A DNA stretch of 64,000 nucleotides, from NCBI GenBank assembly GCA_017962085.1, contig JAGCWA010000042.1, positions 1 to 64,000 on the forward strand, given 5' to 3'. Positions 41,982 to 51,348 of the stretch are shown piece after piece. The notes under the pieces were generated by a model that made no database searches, was not told the origin of the DNA, and saw nothing but the letters and a program-made list of their open reading frames with translations. Numbering within the stretch: the stretch's first letter is position 1; every line of letters starts with the position of its first letter. Position numbers and translations under genes: made by a program. Origin of the DNA: Paludibacteraceae bacterium (lineage in GTDB: Bacteria; Bacteroidota; Bacteroidia; Bacteroidales; Paludibacteraceae).

Positions 41982-42569
41982 ATGGTAATTGAAGACAGAA
42001 AATTTGTGGCCGTCTCTTACGAGCTGTATGTGGAGGGAGAGGACGGAAAACCTGAATTGTGGGAGACTGCGCCTGCTGAGGCTCCTTTGAAATTCACTTG
42101 TGGATTGGGCATGATGTTGGAGAAGTTCGAGGAGAACCTCCGTGGCTTGAAACTGGGGGACTCGTTTGATTTTACAATCCCTTTCGAGGATGCTTATGGT
42201 GAGTATTCCGAGGCTATGGTCGTTGACCTTGACCGTACAATCTTCTACAACGGTGATGGTGTGTTCGACGACGAGCATGTGCAGGAGGGTAAGATTGTGG
42301 AGATGATCAATGCGGACGGCCAGCATATCAATGGTATCGTCCTCAAGATAGGCAAGGATAAGGTGAAGGTGGACTTCAACCATCCGTTGGCTGGAGAGAA
42401 CCTGAACTTCAAGGGCAAGGTGTTGGAACTCCGTGACGCTACGGAGGAGGAGATCGCTGTGGTCTTGCATCCTCATTGTGGCGGCGGTTGTGGTAGCTGT
42501 GGCGGTTGTGGCGGAGACTCCGCTGGCGATTGCGGCGGCGGATGTGGTGAAGGTCACTGTTGTCATTAA
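41982..42569 (+). CDS. slyD: FKBP-type peptidyl-prolyl isomerase, SlyD-like
   Basis: Protein of 195 residues. The FKBP domain (about 1-70) is split by the insert-in-flap chaperone domain (about 70-130), as in SlyD: YELYVEGEDGKPELWETAP, GMMLEKFEENLRGLKLGDSF, DFNHPLAGENLNFKGKV. The C-terminus is a metal-binding tail very rich in Gly, Cys and His (from HPHCGGGCGSC to GEGHCCH, with nine or more Cys). SlyD proteins act as proline isomerases, chaperones and nickel carriers; the tail here suits metal binding. No hydrogenase or urease genes are nearby. Confidence 0.92.
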   Translation: MVIEDRKFVAVSYELYVEGEDGKPELWETAPAEAPLKFTCGLGMMLEKFEENLRGLKLGDSFDFTIPFEDAYGEYSEAMVVDLDRTIFYNGDGVFDDEHVQEGKIVEMINADGQHINGIVLKIGKDKVKVDFNHPLAGENLNFKGKVLELRDATEEEIAVVLHPHCGGGCGSCGGCGGDSAGDCGGGCGEGHCCH

Positions 42570-42578
42570 TCTGTGGAA

Positions 42579-43667
42579 ATGAATACTTTCGGAGACATAT
42601 TGCGGCTGACTACCTTCGGGGAGTCCCATGGTGTCGCCATCGGTGGCGTGTTGGACGGTTTCCCGGCTGGCATCGATGTGGACGTGGAGTTCATTCAGTC
42701 TGAGCTGAACAGACGTCGCCCTGGGCAATCCGCCTTGACGACGGCGCGTGCGGAGGGTGACCGTGTGGAGATCCTCTCGGGCGTGTTCGAAGGCAAATCG
42801 ACGGGTACGCCTATCGCCTTCGAGGTGCGCAACGAGAACCAACGCTCGAGCGATTATTCCGAACTGAAGGATATCTTCCGTCCTTCCCATGCGGACTATA
42901 CTTACCAGATGAAGTATGGCATCCGTGACTATGCCGGTGGAGGAAGGGCTTCCGCCCGTACTACCATCGCTCAGGTCGCGGGGGGTGCATTCGCGAAACT
43001 TTTGCTTAGGAAATTAGGCGTGCGTGTCTATGCGTATACCTCCCAGGTGGGGGACATCGCCCTCAATCTTCCTTATCAATCGTTAGACCTTGAAGCCATT
43101 GATTCCAATGCGGTCCGTTGCCCTGATGCGCAGGTCGCTGAGCGGATGGCGCAGGAAATCCTCAAGGTGAAGGGGGAGGGTGACACTATCGGTGGAATCA
43201 TCTCCTGTGTGATCAAGGGATGTCCGGTCGGCTTGGGCGAACCACAGTTCGGAAAGCTCCATGCGAAACTGGCGGGCGCCATGCTCTCCATCAATGCGGT
43301 GAAGGGCTTCGACTATGGCTGTGGCTTCGACGGTGTCTCAAAGAGAGGCTCCGAGTTGAACGATATATTCGAACGCAGAGCGGATGGCTCTGTCGGTACT
43401 CGCACCAACAATTCAGGAGGTGTGCAAGGCGGTATCAGTAACGGGGAGGACATCTATTTCAGGGTGGCCTTCAAACCTGTGCCTACGTTGTTGATGGACC
43501 AGGAGTCCGTCAATACGGAGGGATGCCCCGTCACCTACAAGGCGAGGGGAAGGCATGATGCCTGCGTGTTGCCTCGTGCGGTGCCGATCGTAGACGCTAT
43601 GGCGGCTCTCGTTGTGGCCGACGCCTATCTGCAAGGGAAGGCGAGTGGTCGTCTCATTGACAAATAG
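42579..43667 (+). CDS. aroC: Chorismate synthase
   Basis: AroC (362 residues from ATG 42579; a GTG at 42573 is the alternative start) makes chorismate from EPSP using reduced FMN. Signatures: [85 protein letters not shown] and [17 protein letters not shown]. It supplies the substrate of TrpE. It is 9 bases after slyD and ends before a strong hairpin. Confidence 0.96.
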   Translation: MNTFGDILRLTTFGESHGVAIGGVLDGFPAGIDVDVEFIQSELNRRRPGQSALTTARAEGDRVEILSGVFEGKSTGTPIAFEVRNENQRSSDYSELKDIFRPSHADYTYQMKYGIRDYAGGGRASARTTIAQVAGGAFAKLLLRKLGVRVYAYTSQVGDIALNLPYQSLDLEAIDSNAVRCPDAQVAERMAQEILKVKGEGDTIGGIISCVIKGCPVGLGEPQFGKLHAKLAGAMLSINAVKGFDYGCGFDGVSKRGSELNDIFERRADGSVGTRTNNSGGVQGGISNGEDIYFRVAFKPVPTLLMDQESVNTEGCPVTYKARGRHDACVLPRAVPIVDAMAALVVADAYLQGKASGRLIDK

Positions 43668-43704
43668 AAATTATATGATACAACCATCTAGGGTGGTCTG
43701 TGAG

Positions 43705-43745
43705 TGGAGGGCTCTGAAAAAAATTGATTTTTTTAGAGCCCTCCA
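43705..43745 (+). terminator. Long terminator hairpin after aroC
   Basis: Nearly perfect 18-bp stem: TGGAGGGCTCTGAAAAAAA (43705-43723) pairs with TTTTTTTAGAGCCCTCCA (43728-43745), one G-U. The A- and T-runs within the stem make it effective in either direction. Confidence 0.85.
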
Positions 43746-43810
43746 TGTCATATTCGGTAATTTTTGTTTATATTTCCCTATAAAAAATAAAAAGGGAAAG
43801 AAAAAATGTT

Positions 43811-43818
43811 TACTTTTG
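43811..43818 (+). promoter_or_regulatory. -7 box for the histidine kinase gene
   Basis: TACTTTTG matches TAnnTTTG, 52 bases before the preferred ATG at 43871. No good -33 box was seen. Confidence 0.4.
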
Positions 43819-43870
43819 CCTTGAGCCGGTCTAAGCTTTGGGTTGTTTTTCATACCGGTGTAATGTGGTG

Positions 43871-46800
43871 ATGGATCTGACGAACCTGACATCTCCGTTT
43901 GGAGCCGTTAAAAAGAAAGTGGGCGAACTGCTATCGACAAAGGAAAGACGATATCTGTTTATTTCCTTTGCCTTGTCTTTGGTATGTTTCGCTTTAGGCA
44001 CATTTACCCAAAGTTTGTATTTCAAGGATTCTTTCAGAAGTGTGGACGTTGAGGCTTTCCAGAACTGCCTTTATGGGAAGGAGGATTTCTCGAAAGCGTG
44101 GATGGAGCGTATCCGTAAGAAGATTGCGGAGGGACGGCTGTCCGACATCTACAACGAGGAGGCTTTGTATGACGAGTCGGAGAAGAACGAGGTGGACTTC
44201 CATGTCTACAAAGGCGACTCATTGTTATTCTGGAGCCGGGATGTCGCGGGTGCGCAAGCGGATGTCGATTTTGACCTGGAGAAGAGTGTCTTCGTCCGTT
44301 CCGACAATATGTGCATGGTCGCCATGCAGACGTTCTTCAGGGAGTACCGTTGCGTGGCCCTGATAAAGATAAAGGAGAACTATTCGCAGAAGCAGAATAG
44401 CAGTTGGAACTCATTTGCCAAGTCGTTCGATTTGCCGGGAAGCGTGATTGTCTCGGAGGTCCAACAAGAGGGCTTCTCCCCTATATTTTCGGGCTCGGGG
44501 AACTATCTGTTCTCCATACAGCGGGTGCCGTTGTATGAGGGAAATATGTTGTTGTTCGCCATATCCGTCTTCTTTTGGGTCGTGGGTGTGGGCGCTTTGT
44601 ACTTCTTTGCGGACTGTTTGTTGCGGTGGAGCGAATTGAAGTCCCGCAAGCAACACACATTGGTATGGATAGGGGTTTGCATCTTCTTCCCCGCCATGAT
44701 GTATGCCGTTTCGGTGCTCCATGTGCCGCCCGTCTTTTTCCGACGGTTTTCGGATGCGCTGTCGTATTCGTCCGCGTTTGCGCCCTCTGCGGACTATCTG
44801 TTCGTCTATGCGTTGTTCTTGGGTGGTTTCCTGATCATCCTGCGACGGAACCTTTCGCTTCCCAAGAATGTGGTGAAGCGTGAATCTTGGTTCCAATCGT
44901 TCTTCTTCATCTTATTCCTGAAGTTCTTCGTATTCGTTGCGTTCTCCGCTTTGTACATCTACATCCTCAGTTTGGTCTATGATTCCAACGTGAATCTTGC
45001 GCTCCCATCCATCCAGGAGGTGAATAGGATGTCCATCTGTTCCGTTCTGCTGATGATGCTATGGGCATACCTGCTGTACGAATGTTTGGATAAGTACAGG
45101 GTCTTGTATGCGGCGCGCTCGAATGTCCGTGCCATTCTGTTGGCGCATCTTGTGCTGACGGCCGTCGGAGCGGCGTTGTTCGTCTACTTCCTGTCATGGA
45201 CGGATGGTTGTTTGTTCCTCTTCTCCTCCTTGATAATCCTTTATGTGGAGTTGGGGGATATCTTCTTAAAATTGAATATGTTCGTGAAGACGGTCATCAC
45301 TTCGTTCATGTTGGTGAACTTCATCGTTGTTCTCGCCTATTGGCACAGTGAAAGGAAGTGTACTTCGGAATATGGGAAGATGGCGAAGGATGTCGCACTG
45401 AACAACTGTGTGAGGGAAGACCCTATCGCTGAGATTGTGCTGAAGGACTATGATCCGTACATCTTTGGGGATTCTGTCTTGTCCGGTTTGGTCAATTCTG
45501 ATGATCCGCTCCGTGATTCGCTCGCCTTGACCCATCTTACGGACACGTATTTGCGGGTGTTCAAGGAATCGTACAATATACGGGTTCAGATTGAGAATGA
45601 AAACCAGAAGGGTTTGAGCCTATGGCGTGCGGGCCTTGGCGCTGTCTCCTACGACTCGTTTGACGAGGTGAAGCGTTCTTTTCGAGTGTTGGAGCCCGGC
45701 TCCCATTTCTATGCTTGCGCGGATGAGGCTTTCTCTGTTTCGTTCCTGGGCATCCTTCCTATGGGGGAGTCCACCCTCTACATCAAGTTATACCCACGTC
45801 TTTCCCGCGAGATACATGGATTGTCCGTTCCTCGTCGCAACAAGAAGGAGATTGGGGTGGAGTATTCCTTGGCCAAGTATTGCGGTTCGGCGTTGTGCTA
45901 CTCCGACGGTATCTTCCGATATCCGGCCAATTCACACTGGTTGCCTCGCCCGTATGTGTCGGACGGAGAGGAGCCTAGTTTCATGATGAAGGGAAACGGT
46001 TACACCCATTATGTCTATTATTTGGAGGATGGTGACATCTATGCTGTCACGAGTGTGCCGGACAGGCAGAGCTATGTCTATGTCATCTTCGTCACCTTCC
46101 TCTTCTCGATATATTTGTTCGTTTCGCTTTGCTATTTCTTCTACAATAATGTCCGTCGGAGGAAACAGGACGGCAAGCGTTCTTTCGTGGCCACCATGCA
46201 GACGATTTTCATCTTCCCTATGGTCGTTTCGTTCTTCATTTTGTCGGCGGTCACTTTCCCGTTCTTCTCCAGACAGTATGAGAAGACCCACCACACGGAT
46301 ATGCGCGACAAATCCTACGTCGCCCAACATAATCTGCAGGATGTGATAGGCTATTCGACGAAGATGTCGAGCCACCAGAAGGAACTTGATGAGTATGTCC
46401 GGAACGTCTCCGATTTCTATCAGATGGATGTCTACCTTTACGATACGGAGGGGAAACTCTTTTCCTGCTCCAGACCTATTGTCACCCCACGTGACAGGAT
46501 GCGTATGATCCTCATGAACCCTCGGATGAAGTTCTGCCAGATACAGGAACTCTACGTGCTGGAGAAGTATGGACGAATGGATTGCTACTCCAACTATGTG
46601 CCGGTGTACAACAACCGAAACGAGTGCGTCGGCTACTTGAAACTGGTATCCATCTGGAACTATTACCACGTGAAGACCCAATTGTTCAATATCATGGTGG
46701 TCATTGTGGACATCTATCTCTTCGTGATGGTCTTCTCCATCATCATCATTTGGTTGCTGAATAAGCGGACGGTAAAGCCTTTGTCTATGTTGACCGAGCG

Positions 46801-47620
46801 TTTCGCGGAGGTGCGCCTGACGGGCGAGAACTCCATGATCCGGTACGATTCCAAGGATGAATTGGGCGACTTGGTGCGGCAGTACAACAAGATGGTGGGT
46901 CAGTTGGAGGAGAGCGCCAAGAAACTGGTGGAGTCGGAGAGGGACTTCGCATGGCGGGACATGGCGCGCCGAATCGCCCATGAGGTGAAGAATCCGTTGA
47001 CCCCGATGAAACTCTGTGTGCAGCAGTGCCAGCGCAAGAAACGGATGGAGTCGGCCGACTTTGACGCCTATTTCGATAAGACCTGTGACATCCTGATCGA
47101 GCAAATCGATACGTTGGCGGACATCGCCACATCGTTCTCCTCCTTCGCCAAGGCTTCCGAGTCTAAATTGGAAAAAATCGATATCCTTCAGAAACTGGAA
47201 CAGGTGGTCTCCCTCTTTGAGAATAATGAGGATGACGTGGTCTTCACGTTAGAGAAGAATGGGTTCGAACATTCTTATGTGATGATGGACGAGAAACACT
47301 CCCTGCAGATGTTCACGAACCTTTTCAGCAATGCGATACAATCCATACCGGAGGAGACCTTCGGCGCCGTGAATGTGACTTTCGAGGAGAAGGATGGTTA
47401 TGCTTTAATCTCTATCGAGGACAATGGCTGCGGTGTGTCGGAGGAGGCCCGCCAAAAGATGTTCATACCGAACTTCACGACGAAGACCAGCGGCATGGGT
47501 CTGGGCATGGCCATCGTGAAAAGTGTGCTCGACGCCGCACATGGGGAAATCACCTTCAAATCCGAACTGGATGTTGGCACGACATTCTACATAAAAATTC
47601 CTTTGTGCAAGGATGCGTAG
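43871..47620 (+). CDS. Large polytopic sensor histidine kinase (NtrY-like core)
   Basis: About 1249 residues from ATG 43871 (a TTG at 43838 is the alternative). One N-terminal membrane segment, an extracytoplasmic region, then a bundle of about eight hydrophobic segments (about residues 215-490), a second large extracytoplasmic region (about 490-720), two more segments, a further sensor-like stretch and a last segment (LFNIMVVIVDIYLFVMVFSIIIIW). A HAMP linker leads to a HisKA dimerisation helix with the phospho-acceptor motif RRIAHEVKNPLTPMKL and an HATPase domain (N-box NLFSNAIQSIPEE, G-boxes DNGCGV and GMGLGMAIV). Catalytically complete. No response regulator is adjacent. Located directly before porQ. 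Confidence 0.9.
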   Translation: MDLTNLTSPFGAVKKKVGELLSTKERRYLFISFALSLVCFALGTFTQSLYFKDSFRSVDVEAFQNCLYGKEDFSKAWMERIRKKIAEGRLSDIYNEEALYDESEKNEVDFHVYKGDSLLFWSRDVAGAQADVDFDLEKSVFVRSDNMCMVAMQTFFREYRCVALIKIKENYSQKQNSSWNSFAKSFDLPGSVIVSEVQQEGFSPIFSGSGNYLFSIQRVPLYEGNMLLFAISVFFWVVGVGALYFFADCLLRWSELKSRKQHTLVWIGVCIFFPAMMYAVSVLHVPPVFFRRFSDALSYSSAFAPSADYLFVYALFLGGFLIILRRNLSLPKNVVKRESWFQSFFFILFLKFFVFVAFSALYIYILSLVYDSNVNLALPSIQEVNRMSICSVLLMMLWAYLLYECLDKYRVLYAARSNVRAILLAHLVLTAVGAALFVYFLSWTDGCLFLFSSLIILYVELGDIFLKLNMFVKTVITSFMLVNFIVVLAYWHSERKCTSEYGKMAKDVALNNCVREDPIAEIVLKDYDPYIFGDSVLSGLVNSDDPLRDSLALTHLTDTYLRVFKESYNIRVQIENENQKGLSLWRAGLGAVSYDSFDEVKRSFRVLEPGSHFYACADEAFSVSFLGILPMGESTLYIKLYPRLSREIHGLSVPRRNKKEIGVEYSLAKYCGSALCYSDGIFRYPANSHWLPRPYVSDGEEPSFMMKGNGYTHYVYYLEDGDIYAVTSVPDRQSYVYVIFVTFLFSIYLFVSLCYFFYNNVRRRKQDGKRSFVATMQTIFIFPMVVSFFILSAVTFPFFSRQYEKTHHTDMRDKSYVAQHNLQDVIGYSTKMSSHQKELDEYVRNVSDFYQMDVYLYDTEGKLFSCSRPIVTPRDRMRMILMNPRMKFCQIQELYVLEKYGRMDCYSNYVPVYNNRNECVGYLKLVSIWNYYHVKTQLFNIMVVIVDIYLFVMVFSIIIIWLLNKRTVKPLSMLTERFAEVRLTGENSMIRYDSKDELGDLVRQYNKMVGQLEESAKKLVESERDFAWRDMARRIAHEVKNPLTPMKLCVQQCQRKKRMESADFDAYFDKTCDILIEQIDTLADIATSFSSFAKASESKLEKIDILQKLEQVVSLFENNEDDVVFTLEKNGFEHSYVMMDEKHSLQMFTNLFSNAIQSIPEETFGAVNVTFEEKDGYALISIEDNGCGVSEEARQKMFIPNFTTKTSGMGLGMAIVKSVLDAAHGEITFKSELDVGTTFYIKIPLCKDA

Positions 47621-47644
47621 TTAGCCAAAAAATAACTATATTTG
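47612..47644 (+). promoter_or_regulatory. Promoter of porQ inside the end of the kinase gene
   Basis: TTTG (47612-47615), 21 bases, TATATTTG (47637-47644): both boxes match the consensus. The -33 box lies in the last codons of the kinase. The predicted start near 47651 is only about 12 bases before ATG 47663 and rules out a TTG start at 47642. Confidence 0.65.
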
Positions 47645-47662
47645 AACCCGAAAATATTTTGT

Positions 47663-48721
47663 ATGACGGGAAGAATAAATATAGTGGGGAAGAAACTGTG
47701 GTTGCTCCTCTTTTCTTGCGTAGTGCTGCCTTTCTTAGCAAAAGCGGGGGCGGGCGAGGGTGTTTACCATTTCTTGAACATATCGTATGACGCTAAATTG
47801 GCGGGTTTGGGAGGCGAGAATGTCTCCTTGCAGGCCGCTGATGTGAATATGGCTCATGTCAATCCTGCATTGCTCTCCTCGGATGTGCATAATAAGATAT
47901 CTGCCACTTATCTGAATTACATAGATGATGCGAACGCCGCATCGATCGCATACGCCTACACACCGGATAGCCTTAACTACTTCGGCGTGGGCGCTTTCTT
48001 CTTGGGGTATGGTGAATTCCAGGGGTACGACGAGTTTGGTAACCCTACGGACGAATTCAAAGCGGGTGATTTCTGCTTCCGCATGAGCTATGCCCGCTAC
48101 TTGGGAGCGAACATCAAATTGGGTGTCTCCCTCAAGCCCGTCTACTCCCATATCGAAGATTATAGCAGCTTCGGACTGGCTGTGGATGTCGGCTTGAACT
48201 ATTACAACAAGGAAAAATTATTCTCGGCGGGTATCGCCGCCCGCAATTACGGTGTGCAGTTTGTGAAGTACTACGACTCGGACCAAAGGGAGGAATTGCC
48301 TTTCAACCTGCAGCTTGGCTTCTCGAAGGAGCTCGCCCATGCTCCGTTCCGCTTCTCGGTCACTTACGACCGACTGAATGATTGGAACCTGGATTACTAT
48401 AGACAGGTGAAACGGAAAGATGTGGTGGGAGAGGAGCCTGACGCGAACAAAATCAAGGGAGGTGATATGTTCTTCCGCCATCTGATATTTGGCGTGGATG
48501 TCTTGCTGGGCAAGAATTTCTATGTGGAGATGGCTTACAATCATCGTAGGAAAAGGGAGTTCACGTTGGCGGATTCGAGAGGGGGAAACGGTTTCTCGTT
48601 CGGTGCGGGCCTTAAGGTGTATGCCTTCTCGCTGGACCTCGCCTATTCCCTTTACGCACCGGCGGCGAATGCTTTCAGCTTGACCCTGACGACGGATATT
48701 GAAAAATTCAAAAGGAAATGA
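47663..48721 (+). CDS. porQ: Type IX secretion system protein PorQ
   Basis: About 352 residues from ATG 47663, with a signal peptide (about 1-27, ending AKAG). It is a FadL/PorV-type outer-membrane barrel: GVYHFLNISYDAKLAGLGGENVSLQAADVN (the 'NP' pattern continues as MAHVNPALLS), followed by alternating strands to the end. PorQ is part of the T9SS attachment complex with PorU, PorV and PorZ, which processes cargo and anchors it at the cell surface. Neighbours cmk and ispH match the arrangement I recall from Porphyromonas. The stop codon overlaps the cmk start. Confidence 0.9.
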   Translation: MTGRINIVGKKLWLLLFSCVVLPFLAKAGAGEGVYHFLNISYDAKLAGLGGENVSLQAADVNMAHVNPALLSSDVHNKISATYLNYIDDANAASIAYAYTPDSLNYFGVGAFFLGYGEFQGYDEFGNPTDEFKAGDFCFRMSYARYLGANIKLGVSLKPVYSHIEDYSSFGLAVDVGLNYYNKEKLFSAGIAARNYGVQFVKYYDSDQREELPFNLQLGFSKELAHAPFRFSVTYDRLNDWNLDYYRQVKRKDVVGEEPDANKIKGGDMFFRHLIFGVDVLLGKNFYVEMAYNHRRKREFTLADSRGGNGFSFGAGLKVYAFSLDLAYSLYAPAANAFSLTLTTDIEKFKRK

Positions 48722-49404
48722 AACGGATTATTGTTGCCATAGATGGTTTCTCATCGTGCGGAAAGAGTACGATGGCGAAGGATCTGGCGAAAAGTGTGGG
48801 CTATGCTTATGTGGATAGCGGGGCGATGTATCGTTCCGTCACGCTCTTCTGCCAAAGAAACGGACTGATACAAAACGGTGTGGTGGACGAGGATTCCCTG
48901 CGTGAGCGGATCGGTGATATCCACATCGAATTTAAGTTCAATGAGAAGACCCAACGCAACGAGACTTACTTGAATGGGGAGAATGTGGAGGACGAGATCC
49001 GTACCTTGGCGGTCTCCAATCAGGTCAGTATCGTTAGTTCCATCGGTTTTGTACGTCGCGCGATGGTTGCCTTGCAGCAATCGTATAGCAAGGACAAGGG
49101 CATCGTGATGGACGGTCGCGACATCGGCACGGTGGTCTTCCCTGATGCGGAATTGAAGATTTTCCTGACGGCCTCCCCTGAAATCAGGGCGCAACGCAGG
49201 TACGACGAGCTGAAACGTAAGGGGATGGAGGAACCTTATGCGGATATTCTGGAGAACGTGAAACAACGTGACCATTTGGACATGACACGCTCGGAGAGCC
49301 CTCTCCGGAAGGCGGAAGACGCCATCGAACTGGATAACGGCGAGATGACCATCGAGGAGCAAAGGGCGTGGTTGCTCGATATATTCAATGAAAGAGTAAA
49401 ATGA
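48718..49404 (+). CDS. cmk: Cytidylate kinase
   Basis: Cmk (228 residues) phosphorylates CMP and dCMP. P-loop GFSSCGKSTMAKDLA at residue 8, the VDSGAMYRSVT substrate motif, RAMVALQQSY and VMDGRDIGTVVFPDAELKIFLTAS, then the lid RAQRRYDEL. Overlaps porQ and ispH by four bases at each end, so the three genes are translationally coupled. Confidence 0.96.
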   Translation: MKRIIVAIDGFSSCGKSTMAKDLAKSVGYAYVDSGAMYRSVTLFCQRNGLIQNGVVDEDSLRERIGDIHIEFKFNEKTQRNETYLNGENVEDEIRTLAVSNQVSIVSSIGFVRRAMVALQQSYSKDKGIVMDGRDIGTVVFPDAELKIFLTASPEIRAQRRYDELKRKGMEEPYADILENVKQRDHLDMTRSESPLRKAEDAIELDNGEMTIEEQRAWLLDIFNERVK

Positions 49405-50270
49405 TTATTGAGATTGACGACAATTCGGGATTCTGTTTCGGTGTGGTCACCGCAATCAAGAAGGCTGAAGAGGAATTGACGCGCACCCCAAGACTTTATT
49501 GCTTGGGTGACATCGTCCACAACAGCATGGAGGTGGAACGCCTCTCCTCGAAGGGTCTGATATCCATCGACCGTGACACCTATCTGAATCTGCGCGATCA
49601 GAAAGTGCTTTTCAGGGCGCACGGCGAACCTCCTTCCACCTACCAGTATGCGAAGGAGAATAACCTTGAAATAATCGATGCCACTTGCCCCGTGGTGCTG
49701 AACCTGCAGAAGAAAATCAAACAGGCTTATGAGGAGTCGGACCCGACCGATACGCAAATCGTCATCTATGGCAAGAACGGTCATGCGGAGGTGAATGGCT
49801 TGGTGGGACAGACGGAAGGTACCGCCGTTGTGGTGGAAGGACTCTCCGACCTCGACAAGATAGATTTCTCCAAGCATATCAAGATGTTTTCCCAGACCAC
49901 CAAGTCCATCGAGGGGTTCAACCGCATCGTTGAGGCTATCGGTGAGCGCGTGAAGCCAGGGTGCAAGTTCGAGTACAACGATACGATTTGCAGACAGGTG
50001 GCGAACCGTATCCCGAAGATCGTTAATTTTGTGGCGAAACATGAGCTGGTCCTTTTCGTTAGCGGAAAGAAGAGCTCGAACGGTAAGGTGCTCTTCGACG
50101 AGTGCAGGAAGGTGAACCCGAACATCTATATGGTCTCAGACCTGGAGGATGTGGACTATACCATATTCCTGGGCGTGAAATCGGTGGGTATCTGTGGCGC
50201 CACCTCGACGCCCAAGTGGCTGATGGAGGCCTTGAAGAAGAGAATCGAACAATATCAGAATTATTACTAA
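49401..50270 (+). CDS. ispH: 4-hydroxy-3-methylbut-2-enyl diphosphate reductase
   Basis: IspH/LytB (289 residues) is the iron-sulfur enzyme making IPP and DMAPP in the last step of the MEP pathway. The three cluster Cys are visible: NSGFCFGV (Cys12), IDATCPVV and CGATSTPKW; the HNSMEV, FRAHGEP and [10 protein letters not shown] motifs bind diphosphate, and TQTTKS-like SQTTKS follows. Third gene of the porQ-cmk-ispH unit. Confidence 0.96.
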   Translation: MIIEIDDNSGFCFGVVTAIKKAEEELTRTPRLYCLGDIVHNSMEVERLSSKGLISIDRDTYLNLRDQKVLFRAHGEPPSTYQYAKENNLEIIDATCPVVLNLQKKIKQAYEESDPTDTQIVIYGKNGHAEVNGLVGQTEGTAVVVEGLSDLDKIDFSKHIKMFSQTTKSIEGFNRIVEAIGERVKPGCKFEYNDTICRQVANRIPKIVNFVAKHELVLFVSGKKSSNGKVLFDECRKVNPNIYMVSDLEDVDYTIFLGVKSVGICGATSTPKWLMEALKKRIEQYQNYY

Positions 50271-50287
50271 GCACTATACATAACATT

Positions 50288-51271
50288 ATGAAGTATCAAA
50301 TAAACTGTATCGGAATCTTGACATCTGGAGGTGACGCTCCTGGTATGAATGCGGCTATCCGTGCCGTGACGCGTGCCGCCATATTCCGAGGAATTAAGGT
50401 GAAGGGTATATACCGTGGCTACCGTGGGCTCATTTTGGACGAGATTCATGAGTTCCAGACCCAAAGCGTGAGCAATATCATCCAACAGGGTGGTACCATC
50501 TTGCGTACGGCGCGTTGCAAGGAGTTCATGACCGAGGAGGGACGTAAGAAGGCTTATGAGACCATGCAGCAGGAGGAAATCGATGCCCTGGTGGTCTTGG
50601 GTGGTGACGGTACTTTCACGGGTGCCCGTATCTTCGCCCAGGAGTTTAACGTGCCGGTCATTGGTGTCCCTTGTACCATCGACAACGATTTGTGCGGAAC
50701 GGACTACACCATCGGTTACGACACTGCCTTGAATACCATTGTGGACGCTGTCGACAAGATCCGTGACACCGCCAATTCCCACGAACGTCTCTTCTTTATT
50801 GAGGTGATGGGTCGTGACGCAGGCTTCCTTGCCATCAATTCCGCATTGGCCTCGGGTGCCGAGGCGGCCATCATCCCTGAAATCGTTACGGGAGAAGACC
50901 AGTTGGAGGCTCTGATCCAACGTGGTTTCCGTAAGTCGAAGAACAGTAGTATCGTGATTGTTGCGGAGAGCGAGTTGACGGGTGGTGCGGTAGGCATTGC
51001 GGACCGTTTGAAGAAGAACCATCCTGAATATGATGCCAGAATCACTATCTTGGGACACATCCAGAGGGGTGGTACTCCATCGGCGCAAGACCGTATCTTG
51101 GCAAGCCGTTTGGGCGCCGCCGCCATCGACGCGTTGTTGGAGGAACAGCGTAATATCATGGTGGGTGTGGATGATGATAAGATCGTCTATGTGCCTTTCA
51201 CGAAGGCTATTAAGGATGATAAACCGTTCGATTACCGGTTGATGGAAGTCCTCAAGATCCTTTCTTGCTAG
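50288..51271 (+). CDS. pfkA: ATP-dependent 6-phosphofructokinase
   Basis: The ATG at 50288 gives 327 residues; longer in-frame readings only cover ispH in another frame. PfkA phosphorylates fructose 6-phosphate. Motifs: [18 protein letters not shown], the ATP/Mg GGDGTFTGA (Gly and not Asp/Lys after GGDGT region, as in ATP enzymes), [22 protein letters not shown] (substrate Asp) and [11 protein letters not shown]. Begins 17 bases after ispH. Confidence 0.95.
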   Translation: MKYQINCIGILTSGGDAPGMNAAIRAVTRAAIFRGIKVKGIYRGYRGLILDEIHEFQTQSVSNIIQQGGTILRTARCKEFMTEEGRKKAYETMQQEEIDALVVLGGDGTFTGARIFAQEFNVPVIGVPCTIDNDLCGTDYTIGYDTALNTIVDAVDKIRDTANSHERLFFIEVMGRDAGFLAINSALASGAEAAIIPEIVTGEDQLEALIQRGFRKSKNSSIVIVAESELTGGAVGIADRLKKNHPEYDARITILGHIQRGGTPSAQDRILASRLGAAAIDALLEEQRNIMVGVDDDKIVYVPFTKAIKDDKPFDYRLMEVLKILSC

Positions 51272-51288
51272 TTGCTTTTTAGAAAATC

Positions 51289-51320
51289 ATGTGGAGACGA
51301 TGCGTGCGTTGTCTCCACAT
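51289..51320 (+). other. Hairpin between pfkA and the SGNH gene
   Basis: Perfect 10-bp stem ATGTGGAGAC (51289-51298) / GTCTCCACAT (51311-51320) with a 12-base loop and no T-run after it. It may be a weak terminator or mRNA structure in the SGNH leader. Confidence 0.5.
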
Positions 51321-51348
51321 AAAATATGCCTTTGAATATATTAATACA

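Noticed and set aside
40890..42890. Open frame of 666 codons on the minus strand across the outer-membrane barrel gene, slyD and aroC
   Set aside because: It spans three clear plus-strand genes and has no recognisable family, signal or start context; it is a frame shadow of biased codons.
7073..46672. Possible parS sites for ParB
   Set aside because: CACGTG cores at 7073, 11263, 46488 and 46667 lack the flanking TTT/AAA palindrome arms and lie inside genes; none is convincing.
50102..50287. Extended N-terminus of PfkA
   Set aside because: The extra residues are ispH read in another frame; the ATG at 50288 starts the family signature.
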